Origin: a virus
Virus record (IMG/VR): IMGVR_UViG_3300046001_000987
Span: 1 to 37,556 of that record
Reading direction: 5' to 3' (one strand)
Length of the DNA: 37,556 nucleotides
Below the pieces are notes generated by a model, which made no database searches, was not told where the DNA came from, and saw only the letters and a program-made list of their open reading frames with translations. The translations under genes and the position numbers were made by a program. This document shows, piece after piece, positions 7,323 through 16,115 of this stretch. Each line of letters begins with the position of its first letter. The first letter of the stretch is position 1.

Positions 7323-8924
7323 TTACGTTAGGTTGTTTGTGTTGACGTTATTTGTTGCTGTAATCGATATTGGTGTTGTTGCCGTTTTAATTACGTTTCC
7401 AATTATTACAATGTCTTCTTCATTAGTTCCGCGAATTCCAAACGTCCCAGTTCCGTTAATTACATTGCCAGTCATAGAAATTTTTGACATGTTACTGTCT
7501 GTGGTTGCGCTAACAAATATGCCACGGTCATATGTAGTTGAGTTGAGTATATTATTGGAAATAATTAACCCAGTAAAAGTTGAAGTAGCATCATTCACAG
7601 CCATTACAATTGATCTATACGCTACATTATTAATTGTATTATTAGTAACTACACAGTTAGTTATAACATTAGTGTATCCGCTATCAGTAGTAACTAAAAT
7701 TCCAAAATCTAACGCAACATTGTTGTTTTTAACATTATTACCACTAATAACTATATTATTAATGTTTCCTTCGTGTTGTTTTTCAATAGAAATACCTCTT
7801 TCGTTTGAGAGGATAACTGTGTTTCCAGTAATAACATAGCCACCCGTGGCGCCAGTTACGTTGTTCAACACGTTAATACCAATACGCCCTGCCCCAATAA
7901 TAATGTTGTCTGTAATTGTTGCGTTGATGCTACGCCACAAAATACCGTCAGATACCGCAGACGTTGAATCACATTGAAACGTGTTATTTGAAATTACACA
8001 TAAATCGCCCGCAGTATGCGCGTCCATACCAGCTTCGCGGCACAACGTAAAGTTGTTGCTGTCAACAACAATGTAACGGTTTGGCCCACCAGTATCACCT
8101 AACGTGACCCCGTGCCTACACTCAAAAAAATTGTTGTCGGAAATTTTTCCGTTAATTGAAGCATCAGCAATAGCTACACCATAAGCAAGCCCTGTTTTAT
8201 AGGCTTTTCCAAATGTACTGTTAACAATTGTGAAATCAATGCAAGTGGAAATGCGGATACATCTATTGTCAAACTTGGTAAAATTGCAGTTGTCAAGAAA
8301 CAAGTTTTTGCAATAGGTAAGTTGAGCGCCTTCTTGATCGCCTGCGGCTCCAGCACCAGAACCGTAGGCACGAATGTCGCGCAATACCAAATTGTCCAAC
8401 GTAGTCAATTTTTGAATAGTTGGAGTAGTCGGCATTGCATAAAGAATTGGGTCGTATAAAGTAATACTGTTTCCAACAACAGATTTAATTTTGTGGGTTT
8501 CTGCCATGATGCAGAGATCATCCCAGTTGTCCCAAAAGTCTGCGCTTTTGATATAAACATAATCATTTGCAGAAAAACCAGCGCCATTGGAAACAGTAAA
8601 TGTTACCTGACCTACGGTCAGCCCTGCTGAAATAGAAATTGCTGTGCCAATAGACCCAGACGCAACAAGTAACTCAGCAGAATTACCAGCAGTAGAAAAA
8701 TCAAAAACAAAATTTTCTAGCGTCATGTTTGCTTTTAAAGTCAATGAGCTAGTAATTAAATAGGTTGATCCATTACCGTTTAATGTTTGTCCTGCGGGAA
8801 GCGCGTTAATTGCAGCTTGAATTGCAGCAGTATCATTTGTTATCCCATTACCAACAGCACCAAAATCCACCACGTTTAATGGGGCACCATCAATCATTGA
8901 GTAAGAAACTTTTGTAAGAGCCAT
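7323..8924 (-). CDS. Tail spike with pectate-lyase-like right-handed beta-helix
   Basis: This 533-aa protein starts MALTKVSYSMIDGAPLNVVDFGAVGNGITNDTAAIQAAINAL, the signature of the pectate lyase superfamily found at the start of phage tailspike beta-helices. The remainder is a succession of roughly 22-25-residue rungs rich in Asn, Ile, Val and Thr (ISNNTFQ, ITGNTVI, ISGNNVK, ISNNILN, MTGNVING). Such spikes bind or cleave surface polysaccharide at adsorption. The ATG at 8924 is preferred over one 7 codons earlier because AAGGA lies just upstream. No catalytic residues can be assigned by eye. AT-rich relative to neighbouring genes, suggesting separate acquisition. Confidence 0.9.
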   Translation of the reverse strand: MALTKVSYSMIDGAPLNVVDFGAVGNGITNDTAAIQAAINALPAGQTLNGNGSTYLITSSLTLKANMTLENFVFDFSTAGNSAELLVASGSIGTAISISAGLTVGQVTFTVSNGAGFSANDYVYIKSADFWDNWDDLCIMAETHKIKSVVGNSITLYDPILYAMPTTPTIQKLTTLDNLVLRDIRAYGSGAGAAGDQEGAQLTYCKNLFLDNCNFTKFDNRCIRISTCIDFTIVNSTFGKAYKTGLAYGVAIADASINGKISDNNFFECRHGVTLGDTGGPNRYIVVDSNNFTLCREAGMDAHTAGDLCVISNNTFQCDSTSAVSDGILWRSINATITDNIIIGAGRIGINVLNNVTGATGGYVITGNTVILSNERGISIEKQHEGNINNIVISGNNVKNNNVALDFGILVTTDSGYTNVITNCVVTNNTINNVAYRSIVMAVNDATSTFTGLIISNNILNSTTYDRGIFVSATTDSNMSKISMTGNVINGTGTFGIRGTNEEDIVIIGNVIKTATTPISITATNNVNTNNLT

Positions 8925-8938
8925 TTTTAATCCTTTGG

Positions 8939-9118
8939 TTACCAACCAGCCATTGCTGTGTATTTAGTGCCGCCTTCAACGTCAGCTTCAAACTCGTCTT
9001 TTTGATCTTGCGAGTAGTTGCGGCTTTTTACGCGCTTAAGTTCTTCTCCAACAAGCTCAAGCCAAGTAGCTTCTAGCGTGTTTGATTGAATGTCGTGGGT
9101 CACAGTTGCAATGTACAT
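8939..9118 (-). CDS. Small conserved-looking protein between two fibre genes (59 aa)
   Basis: The frame begins MYIATVTHDIQSNTLEATWL and ends TKYTAMAGW with TAA. A good Shine-Dalgarno (AAGGA) lies 5 nt before the ATG, and the gene is spaced 9 nt from the upstream fibre and 14 nt from the spike, which supports it as real. It is acidic and soluble, without a membrane segment. Location among receptor-binding genes suggests a fibre chaperone or spike accessory (inference). Confidence 0.75.
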   Translation of the reverse strand: MYIATVTHDIQSNTLEATWLELVGEELKRVKSRNYSQDQKDEFEADVEGGTKYTAMAGW

Positions 9119-9127
9119 CTTGATCCT

Positions 9128-10495
9128 TTATGCGGTTACTGCTTTGATGACCGCAAAATTGAACACGGGCTGTTCGACTGTTATGCCGCCTGTTGTAGCA
9201 AAAGTTATCCGAAAGCTACCCGCAGCGGTAGCGGTGACAAATATTTGATACAGATCAGTACCTGATTTTTGCGTTACATGAACAACATCAGTAGCCGCTA
9301 CGGTTGAATTGGTAACGGTAAAACTTTGAAAAGTTGCAAGGCCAGCGGCAGAAAAAAGTGTGATAGCACCATTGGTCTTGTTCAACGTCACGCCAGTTGT
9401 ACGGGATGTTCCTTGGGTAACAGTGCCGCCAGAGCCTGTGGTGTAGCCCAAACCGCCTGCGCCAAAAACAAGCACATCACCAGAAAACAAATTCTGTGCA
9501 GTTCCAGCAGCGTAGAAGTTATATCTGTTGGCTGCGGAAGCAATTGCGCCGTAAAAGCCGTAGTTGTTTGTTGCGCCTGTAAGTCCACTATCGGCATGGA
9601 AGCCGTACTGGTTGGTAACGGTTGATCCTGCGCCTGGAGTTGAACCAGCAGCACGAAAATGATGAAGAGTGCTAAGTGTAAAAGAAGCTGCTGCTGTATT
9701 TACTTGCGAAAAGAAACCATAGCCGTTGTTAGTGACATTGCTAGGTATAGTTGCATCCGAAGAAACACCTATGCCAGTCGTGCCTGTTGTTTCAATAGTG
9801 CCACCAACACGGAGGCGATAGCCAACTAAAGATGTTGAACCTATGCCCACCCGACCTGCGTTATCAATCCGCATACGATCAGTCGGCGAACTTGCACCGT
9901 CAGCCGTGGTGCTAAACACCAAACGGCCAGGCATATCGTTTGTGCCTGGTGTGCCGTCTACTGCGGCTGAAATTGATGCAGCTTGAATACCTGCTGTCCC
10001 ATCCGCGCCATACCAGTTAATTGAACCCAATCCATCACCAGAAGCAACAACATCAAATGCACCGATAGTTGCCCCACGGCTTTTTAAAAAAACAAAAGCG
10101 TTTGATCCAGTGTCGGCGCTAAACCTAGAAATACCCATTTGTTCAGCGCCAGCGTTATTAACTTGAAGTTGTGGCACTACGCCAGACGCATAAGTAAGAG
10201 CCGTGTTATTTCCAACAATTACTTGACCACTTGCATCAATTACAAATGGCGTTGCATCAGGACTTGAGCTATCTTCTACTGTTAAAGCATTGCCAGCGCC
10301 AAGTTGTGTAATGCGTACAGCAGATGTTGCAGAATTTGCATCAACAAATAGACCAGAAGCAGAAACATCACGCCCTGCGGTTAAGTTGGCAACAGACACT
10401 TGTTCTGTAATGCCGCCTTGAACAACAGGCAATACCTCAGTACCCGCCAAAGGCGTAGTAGCTGACGGTAATGCTGATATTTTGCTGTTGGCCAT
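9128..10495 (-). CDS. Long tail fibre protein with repetitive beta-structure (455 aa)
   Basis: The first about 40 residues (ISALPSATTPLAGTEVLPVVQGG) match the N-terminal module of the protein at 2420-3154, so they are probably a shared anchoring domain. The middle contains the fibre motif DRMRIDNAGRVGIGSTS and repeated NQYGFHADSGL / NNYGFYGAI / NRYNFYAAGTA segments. These are characteristic of long trimeric phage fibres and precede a compact C-terminal beta domain. No catalytic motif. It is one of three receptor-type proteins inserted between portal and scaffold. Confidence 0.85.
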   Translation of the reverse strand: MANSKISALPSATTPLAGTEVLPVVQGGITEQVSVANLTAGRDVSASGLFVDANSATSAVRITQLGAGNALTVEDSSSPDATPFVIDASGQVIVGNNTALTYASGVVPQLQVNNAGAEQMGISRFSADTGSNAFVFLKSRGATIGAFDVVASGDGLGSINWYGADGTAGIQAASISAAVDGTPGTNDMPGRLVFSTTADGASSPTDRMRIDNAGRVGIGSTSLVGYRLRVGGTIETTGTTGIGVSSDATIPSNVTNNGYGFFSQVNTAAASFTLSTLHHFRAAGSTPGAGSTVTNQYGFHADSGLTGATNNYGFYGAIASAANRYNFYAAGTAQNLFSGDVLVFGAGGLGYTTGSGGTVTQGTSRTTGVTLNKTNGAITLFSAAGLATFQSFTVTNSTVAATDVVHVTQKSGTDLYQIFVTATAAGSFRITFATTGGITVEQPVFNFAVIKAVTA

Positions 10496-10497
10496 GA

Positions 10498-10998
10498 TTA
10501 GATGTACATGACTTCAATGGAAGAATTTAAAGGTGGTGCTGTTGAAAATGTCAAAGTTGTGTTTGATACGGTGTATGTATTTTTTTGTTGGTATACGCCG
10601 TTAATATAGACAGACGTAAAATTTTCGCCTGCTGAAGCACTGTTTAATGTAAAGATAGTTTGTGATCCAGTACCTGTAAAGTTTTGAACATTATTTTGTA
10701 TTGCGCCAATACCTACAATGTTGTCATAAGTTGCAATTAAAACATCTGTTGATGTATTTAAAACAAATTTATACGACACTGCGGTTAACCAAATTTCACC
10801 CCCTGGCACTCGGCCTGCGGAGTCCAAAATAATTGGGTTGGCGTGCGCCGTTGCACCACTGGAGGATGTATATGTGGTTTGAGGTGTAGTTGTACCAGCC
10901 GCATAAGAATACAGCTTGCCGCCAGACAAAATTACACCGTTGTTGGTAAAAAACTGGGCCGCTGCGCCGCCCACTGGGGAGAGAAAGACGACGGCCAT
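10498..10998 (-). CDS. Tail fibre or spike adaptor with head-binding-like domain (166 aa)
   Basis: Residues about 20-85 (GGKLYSYAAGTTTPQTTYTSSSG, then NPIILDSAGRV and EIWLTAVSYKFVL) match the layout of phage head-binding or spike-anchoring domains, with the G-K-L-Y, P-x-x-x-Y, L-D-x-A-G-R and W-L positions visible. The second half (FTGTGSQTIFTLNSAS, then VYINGVYQQKNTYTVSNTTLTF) is a beta module common in phage fibres. There is no enzymatic domain, so it may be an adaptor on which other fibres assemble (inference). Confidence 0.82.
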   Translation of the reverse strand: MAVVFLSPVGGAAAQFFTNNGVILSGGKLYSYAAGTTTPQTTYTSSSGATAHANPIILDSAGRVPGGEIWLTAVSYKFVLNTSTDVLIATYDNIVGIGAIQNNVQNFTGTGSQTIFTLNSASAGENFTSVYINGVYQQKNTYTVSNTTLTFSTAPPLNSSIEVMYI

Positions 10999-11007
10999 GA
11001 TTAACCT

Positions 11008-11277
11008 TTATTCGTAAGCAACAGTAAACGCAGCAGAAGTACCCGCCAGCACAATGTACAACCCTTTGTTAAAGAACAGACCCGCTGGAATATTCAAGTA
11101 GGTTGTGCCTGCTGACACGGCAATGGTGTCTGAAATCTTAGGATCACCAGTGCTAGAAGCACTAGAGTCATAGATGGTCAAAGTGCCGCTTGAAGATGCT
11201 GACACAAAGATGCCGAACAGCTTGCCAGCCCCAACTTTGACTTGTGTCGTTGCAGCGGCTTGGGTGTAATTTGCCAT
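11008..11277 (-). CDS. Small beta-sandwich virion protein (89 aa)
   Basis: Short, uncharged, Ser/Thr/Ala-rich protein with alternating beta strands (GKLFGIFVSASSSGTLTIYDSS, then GLYIVLAGTSAAFTVAYE). Such small proteins commonly occur near portal and fibre genes and are probably virion-associated, but no specific role can be assigned. GGAAAC upstream of the ATG is a plausible ribosome-binding site. It forms part of the accessory cassette between portal and scaffold. Confidence 0.72.
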   Translation of the reverse strand: MANYTQAAATTQVKVGAGKLFGIFVSASSSGTLTIYDSSASSTGDPKISDTIAVSAGTTYLNIPAGLFFNKGLYIVLAGTSAAFTVAYE

Positions 11278-11286
11278 GATGTTTCC

Positions 11287-11649
11287 TTATGCCAAAAAGC
11301 GGAGTTTGTAGAGGGTTCGCAAATAAATCTCAACGATATTATCAATCAATTGCTGGAGCGATGAATCAGTTTTATCGCATACATCGTAACGAGCGCCTTC
11401 AATTTCAGCAAGCGAGTCTTGCAAAAATTCAATGATGTTAGATGTCTTTTTTGCTGAGTTCAATGTGATAGGGCCAATCAAACCATATCGACCTTGGTAC
11501 GCTTCAGCAAAATCATCCGCCGCACCAATGATGCGCTCATAGAAGATGTTAAGTGCTGTGTGTTTGCTAAAGCTGCGAGTATTCAAATGCACAGAATGTG
11601 CAACATCCCGCGCCAAGAACAGTACGCCTAAAAATTCATTTGCTTTCAT
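11287..11649 (-). CDS. Dps/ferritin-like helical protein (DUF5856-like), 120 aa
   Basis: An all-helical protein with a His/Asp/Glu pattern reminiscent of ferritin-like Dps proteins: ARDVAHSVHLNTRSFSKHTALNIFYERIIGAADDFAEAYQGRYG in the first two helices and LAEIEGARYDVCDKTDSSLQQLIDNIVEIYLRTLYKLRFL at the C-terminus. I recognise this as a phage family with a predicted four-helix bundle, provisionally DUF5856. The candidate metal ligands (H17, H21, H30, E39, D46, E50) are inferred from spacing. The start overlaps the portal stop by 4 nt (ATGA), so it is translationally coupled to portal. Confidence 0.78.
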   Translation of the reverse strand: MKANEFLGVLFLARDVAHSVHLNTRSFSKHTALNIFYERIIGAADDFAEAYQGRYGLIGPITLNSAKKTSNIIEFLQDSLAEIEGARYDVCDKTDSSLQQLIDNIVEIYLRTLYKLRFLA

Positions 11650-13838
11650 TGAGGCATTCCTTGTGGTGGCATAGGTTCCATTTCCTGTTCAGGGGGCATC
11701 ATTTCAGGCTGCTCACGCATTTCAGGCATTTGGTTCATCATGTCTTGCGATTCCATCGCCGCAGCAACTACGCCCATAGCAATATCTTGAATCTGTTGCT
11801 CAGTCATGCCAGCCTGCACCGCAGCGATCCGCTTGGTTTCGGCTTCGTACATCTTAACTTCAGCTTCAAAATCTTTGCGCTGCATATCCTGCATTTCAAT
11901 CGACTTGCCAACGTTTTGAATCATCTGGTGCATCTGTTCCATCTCTTGGCCCATTGCTTGGATTTGCTGTTCCGCTGCCTGCAACTCTGGCGGCTTGTCG
12001 CCGTCTTCCATGAGCTTAGGATCGATGGTCTTGGCAAACCGCTTGGCCATCTCTTGGGCACCTGGCCAGTCCATGTTCTTCACAAACAGGTCACCGGCAA
12101 CAGCCCACAAACTAGGATTGCCCTGCAACAGTTGGGCCATGGCTTCCAAGGCTTCTTGGCGCTTGGTCGCATAACCTGGGCCGGTGGCCACCACCACGTC
12201 GTACTTGCCGACGTTGGGGTTGTAAATTTTGTCAATAACGATGTCAGGGTTGTTCTGATCGGTAATTTTGCGAACTGCTTCAGGTTGGTCAGGGTTTAAT
12301 TTGACCATATTGGTTTCGCCGTCTATACCGATGATGCGGGCCACGCGCTGGGTGTCGTACACCTTGGGGATTAAGTCCACCAACTGGCGCACGATGTGCC
12401 GTACACCACGGGCCAAGTTGTCACCGTAGTGGTAAGTGCCCACATCACCTTCGCGCTGGCGAGCCAAAATGGCTTTGCCGCTGCGCTCGTTGGACGACAT
12501 GCCCAAAGATGCGTTGTATTGGCCAGTAGATGCTTTGATGTCTTCAGACGCGCCAGCTTTGGCCTGCAACAGACCGCTGGAAGCCATCGGTGGTTGCGCC
12601 CGTGCAGGCAACGGCAACACCGCGCCTTGGCCGTCGGTGACGTCTGGGTTGACTTCCAAATACGGCCAGTTGGTCGTGTTGGCTGTCTTCCACTGGTTTT
12701 CATAACCTTCAAACTGGCCACCGTAACCAATGAACGGCGCTTTCGGTGCAAGGGCCAGCATCTCTGCTTCTTGGCTTACCCAGTAGTTGTACATGCGCTG
12801 GGCATCCTTGGCGTTACGCACAAGGCCAGACACGTACAAGCGACCATCGACTTCAAATTCATTGCCAACGATGCGGACTACGGGGATGTATTTCCCCGCC
12901 CAATCGCGTTCTTCAAGAATTTCATAACCGTTAATCTTGCAGTATTTAATTTTGACACGATCAGATTCACGAGATTTTTTAGGTTTTCCATAGATTTCTT
13001 TCAGTTGTTTGTCCTCTAGGGTGCCGTCAAATGCGGTCACGTTCCCAGGGTACAGGTTAAGCGTTGCTCGGTCGTAGTCTACGTAGTAGTAATCAGCAAT
13101 GCGAACAGTGTCTTCAGTGAGCCACTGGCTCAAATTTTGGTCACCCACACCCAGCGTTTGCAAGGTGGTGATGGGCGCAGAATCGGGATACATCCGCGCG
13201 TATTCGTCTTTGGTGATGTCTTCAGTGACAAAACACCACTTGGCATCTGCGCCAGTTGGGTCTTGGATGGTTGGATCCATGTAGACCGAGAAGCTGTTGC
13301 GTACACGGCCAATCTTGATGTCTTGGTCAAACGTGTTTTCGTCGCAGTATTCGGTCAGGATGCGGATGTAACCTTCGCCGTAGGAGACTTGGTTTTCACA
13401 CGCTGTATCGTACGCGACGTCAGCGTCGCTGATGTATTCGATGTGTCTGACCATGCCGTTGAAGATTTCGGCGACTTCGATGTCTGCGTGGTCGTCGGCT
13501 GGAATAACCTTGCCACTTGGGCGGTTCTGTCTTTGGTCATTGGTCACCTGCCTTACGTGCTGCGGCAATTTGTTGATCGTCAGACACGGCCTAGCGTTGA
13601 TCGTCTGGCCTTGCACAGAACCACGGGTGGCCAACACGTCCGCAGGCCACTGCCAGCGGTTGTCAGGTGAGCCAGCGTAGAACTTTAAATCGTCAATCTC
13701 ATCTTCACGGGATTCAGACAACGCGCCAATCGCCATGTTGAGGCGGTCGCGGGCGGTCGCCAGAATACCCGACTCAGTCTTCTTTTTACCGCCGTTGGCC
13801 ACAGCACCGGCTGCGGCGATGCCTGTGTAATCTGCCAT
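11646..13838 (-). CDS. Portal protein, P22 gp1-like
   Basis: This 730-aa protein closely matches the length of P22 gp1 (725 aa). Features include the wing/stem region with DNRWQWPADVLATRGSVQGQTINARPCLTINKLPQHVRQVTNDQRQNRP, the SVYMDPTIQDPTGADAKWCFV segment typical of P22-like portals, and MSSNERSGKAILARQREGDVGTYHYGDNL. The C-terminal 150 residues are a Gln/Met-rich helical barrel (AAEQQIQAMGQEMEQMHQMI and PEMREQPEMMPPEQEMEPMPP). It forms the dodecameric DNA channel at the head vertex. The ATG at 13838 overlaps the stop of the upstream 50-aa gene as TAATG. Confidence 0.93.
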   Translation of the reverse strand: MADYTGIAAAGAVANGGKKKTESGILATARDRLNMAIGALSESREDEIDDLKFYAGSPDNRWQWPADVLATRGSVQGQTINARPCLTINKLPQHVRQVTNDQRQNRPSGKVIPADDHADIEVAEIFNGMVRHIEYISDADVAYDTACENQVSYGEGYIRILTEYCDENTFDQDIKIGRVRNSFSVYMDPTIQDPTGADAKWCFVTEDITKDEYARMYPDSAPITTLQTLGVGDQNLSQWLTEDTVRIADYYYVDYDRATLNLYPGNVTAFDGTLEDKQLKEIYGKPKKSRESDRVKIKYCKINGYEILEERDWAGKYIPVVRIVGNEFEVDGRLYVSGLVRNAKDAQRMYNYWVSQEAEMLALAPKAPFIGYGGQFEGYENQWKTANTTNWPYLEVNPDVTDGQGAVLPLPARAQPPMASSGLLQAKAGASEDIKASTGQYNASLGMSSNERSGKAILARQREGDVGTYHYGDNLARGVRHIVRQLVDLIPKVYDTQRVARIIGIDGETNMVKLNPDQPEAVRKITDQNNPDIVIDKIYNPNVGKYDVVVATGPGYATKRQEALEAMAQLLQGNPSLWAVAGDLFVKNMDWPGAQEMAKRFAKTIDPKLMEDGDKPPELQAAEQQIQAMGQEMEQMHQMIQNVGKSIEMQDMQRKDFEAEVKMYEAETKRIAAVQAGMTEQQIQDIAMGVVAAAMESQDMMNQMPEMREQPEMMPPEQEMEPMPPQGMPQ

Positions 13839-13990
13839 TATTTTTTCTTCGCGGTTTTAGCTGACTCTTTGAAATCTTTGGCCGTTGGCGCATTCTTGCT
13901 GCCAGGCTTGTTCATCTTCTCGCCAGAACCCGCTTTGATACGGGCCTGTTTTGCGTGGATGTTTGCGTAAAGTCCAGGTTTGGTAGCCAT
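13838..13990 (-). CDS. Small basic protein upstream of portal (50 aa)
   Basis: MATKPGLYANIHAKQARIKAGSGEKMNKPGSKNAPTAKDFKESAKTAKKK: lysine-rich, no hydrophobic core. Small proteins of this type recur next to P22-like portal genes. Start 13990 is preferred over an in-frame ATG 15 codons upstream because that one would overlap the preceding gene, while 13990 begins 1 nt after its stop. The strong positive charge fits nucleic-acid contact or a packaging accessory role (inference). Confidence 0.7.
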   Translation of the reverse strand: MATKPGLYANIHAKQARIKAGSGEKMNKPGSKNAPTAKDFKESAKTAKKK

Positions 13991-13991
13991 A

Positions 13992-14249
13992 TCAACACTT
14001 CCATCTTTTAAGGGCTGCTTTGGCACGTTCGCCATCTTTGGCGTTGGCCGCTACAGCGCCCATTCTTGCACAAAATGAATCCTTGCGGCCTTGGTCTGCC
14101 TTGGTCTTAGGGTTCGGTGCTGGCGCTTTAAGGTTAGAACCCGTCGCCGCATTGTACTTCTCGCGCCCTTTGGCCGTCAAACCAGCGCCCTTGGACGTGG
14201 GCAGTTTCTCGCCTCGACCTACTGACAGAGATACGCCCTTTTTGGCCAT
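13992..14249 (-). CDS. DUF6321-like small basic protein (85 aa)
   Basis: The sequence GLTAKGREKYNAATGSNLKAPAPNP followed by RKDSFCARMGAVAANAKDGERAKAALKRWKC resembles a phage family I recall as DUF6321, often found beside terminase and portal genes. It has conserved Cys residues at the FCARM motif and at the C-terminus, and a high Lys/Arg content. Function unknown; possibly packaging-associated or DNA-binding (inference). Confidence 0.8.
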   Translation of the reverse strand: MAKKGVSLSVGRGEKLPTSKGAGLTAKGREKYNAATGSNLKAPAPNPKTKADQGRKDSFCARMGAVAANAKDGERAKAALKRWKC

Positions 14250-14250
14250 A

Positions 14251-14589
14251 TTATTTCCTTGTTATTGCGTTAAAAACGCGCAATCCAATAGGAAATGGCC
14301 CTTCTGGAGGTATTTCTTTAGCTTCCTGCAAAAATTTTAATTTAGGCGGCAGCATTTGCGATTTATTTGACGGGTCACCGCCGGTTAAATGACTCATGCT
14401 GGTAAGCATTGCTTTTTCAATTTCTTCGTCATACTCTGGATTTTTCATGGCAGACATCCATGATTGACGAGCAGTTGGCGCGTCGTATTTAGCGCCGCTG
14501 CCCTCCCACCCAGCAAAACCAATTCCGCCTGGCATACCAGACAAAAACGACATAATTTCTGCTTTACTATTTTTACTGAAATCTGGCAT
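14251..14589 (-). CDS. Hypothetical protein between terminase and portal (112 aa)
   Basis: Unrecognised. The N-terminal helix (MPDFSKNSKAEIMSFLSGMPGGIGFAGWEG) is followed by an acidic helix (NPEYDEEIEKAMLTSMSHL) and a Pro/Lys-rich tail. The start at 14589 is chosen because GGGAG lies 7 nt upstream. An ATG 6 codons earlier would overlap the terminase gene and has no ribosome-binding site. The 2-nt gap to the TerL stop indicates operon membership. Confidence 0.72.
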   Translation of the reverse strand: MPDFSKNSKAEIMSFLSGMPGGIGFAGWEGSGAKYDAPTARQSWMSAMKNPEYDEEIEKAMLTSMSHLTGGDPSNKSQMLPPKLKFLQEAKEIPPEGPFPIGLRVFNAITRK

Positions 14590-14591
14590 AA

Positions 14592-16115
14592 CTACGCTCC
14601 CATCCATGATGCGTTGACTCCATTGCCTTGCGCGTTCACGCGGCGGCTTGGTTCAACATATTGTCGATGTGCTACAGGAAACGCAAATGTAACAGCAATT
14701 GCGTCGGCTGCGTCAGGAGACGCCAACCCACGCGACTTCATGTCTTTTTTGCTTTCCAAGAAGATCGTCCCTTTCGAGTCAGGCTTCATCATAGGCGAAA
14801 TCAAGTCCGTTTTCAAGAACCTGTCGTTTGGAATCGCCGCCGTCTTCAGCCACTCCCGCATGTCGCCCCACATCTGCGCCCGCATGTTGCCGTACATGAT
14901 CGGGTTCTTCGCCTTATTTCCGAAGTTCACGCCCTTGATCTTGTACCGCTGCTCCTTCAACCGATCCACGATGCCAGCACCCAACCCACCTTCGTCGATC
15001 ACCGTGAGCGTTGGTTTAAATTCCTCAATCGCTTCAATCACGTGCCCGACCACCGTCATGGTGTCGTCGCCTCTGTGGCGCATGATCTTCACAATATCCC
15101 GACCTTGGCGCACCGCGATGACCGTGGCATCCGCTCCAAACCGTGCGGGGTCTACCCCGATCACGATTGGCGCTGACTGATCCTGATACTTATTACGTTT
15201 CATTGCGTCGTCCACGATGTCAGCCCCGATGAACTGGTCATCGCCCGCGTTGGGGAACTGACCGTACACCTCGACGTGCGCCTGCGCCGAGTCTGGCCCA
15301 TATTCCGCGATGATCCGCTCGTAGACCTGCTTGTCGGTGCCCTCGACCGTGCGGGCGTCCACCACTTTCGTGCGCCAGAACTCTCTTTTGCTGTTAAACG
15401 CCTCGTAAAAGTACCCCGTATTGCGACGCGGGTTGCTGAACGCCAGCCAGAAGCGATTTGGCGTGTTTTCTGTGAAAAAACCACCCGTCACCGCCCAAAT
15501 TGAGTCGTCAATACCACTGGCCTCGTCAAAAATCACCAAAACACCGTCGAAATTGTGCACACCAGCGTACGCGTCGGGGTTTTCCGCTGACCACAGCCTG
15601 CCTTCAACGCCCCAATATCTGGTGCCCTTCTTCAAATCCCGCTCCACCAACTCGGTCAGCCACTTGGCGGGCATTACCCGGGTGGCCGACACCTCAAACC
15701 AGTGGCTGTTGATGGCCATGGCCAGCCACTTGGTGATCTCGGCCCATGTGATTGAGCGTAGCTGGGATTCACTGTTGGCCGACACGATGGTCGTGGAGCC
15801 AATCCGCGTGGAGATCATCCAGATGACAAGCCATGACACTAAGGCCGACTTGCCAATACCACGGCCAGACGATATTGCCTCTTGCAGTACGTCAAAGTCC
15901 AGCTTGCCTTGGTTGAGTCGGATGTGTTCGGCGATGTCCAACAGCACCTCGCGCTGCCATTTGCGTGGGCCAGCGAAGTTTTCCAGTGGTGTACCTTTAA
16001 CTTGCCATGGAAACGCAAACATCACAAACGCCAGCGGGTTGTCCTTGATCTGGGGCGACCATAGCCGCGCCATCAATTCTGTTTCGTCTTCAGCGCTGTA
16101 TATGGTGTTCTGCAT
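14592..16115 (-). CDS. terL: Terminase large subunit (ATPase-nuclease)
   Basis: This 507-aa packaging motor has an ATPase domain with Walker A SSGRGIGKS (about 82-90) and Walker B VLVIFDEAS (about 192-200), and an RNase H-like nuclease domain with DPARFGADAT (D322), TVIDEGG (D374) and SPDAADAIA (D468/D471). P22 gp2 is 499 aa. It pumps DNA into the procapsid through the portal and cuts the concatemer. The start overlaps TerS by 26 nt. No truncation or missing catalytic acid is seen. Confidence 0.95.
   Translation of the reverse strand: MQNTIYSAEDETELMARLWSPQIKDNPLAFVMFAFPWQVKGTPLENFAGPRKWQREVLLDIAEHIRLNQGKLDFDVLQEAISSGRGIGKSALVSWLVIWMISTRIGSTTIVSANSESQLRSITWAEITKWLAMAINSHWFEVSATRVMPAKWLTELVERDLKKGTRYWGVEGRLWSAENPDAYAGVHNFDGVLVIFDEASGIDDSIWAVTGGFFTENTPNRFWLAFSNPRRNTGYFYEAFNSKREFWRTKVVDARTVEGTDKQVYERIIAEYGPDSAQAHVEVYGQFPNAGDDQFIGADIVDDAMKRNKYQDQSAPIVIGVDPARFGADATVIAVRQGRDIVKIMRHRGDDTMTVVGHVIEAIEEFKPTLTVIDEGGLGAGIVDRLKEQRYKIKGVNFGNKAKNPIMYGNMRAQMWGDMREWLKTAAIPNDRFLKTDLISPMMKPDSKGTIFLESKKDMKSRGLASPDAADAIAVTFAFPVAHRQYVEPSRRVNAQGNGVNASWMGA

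Noticed and set aside
11598-12299. 233-codon frame antisense to the portal 3' end
   Set aside because: His/Leu/Arg-rich shadow of the Gln/Met/Glu-rich portal C-terminus; no ribosome-binding site or recognisable domain.
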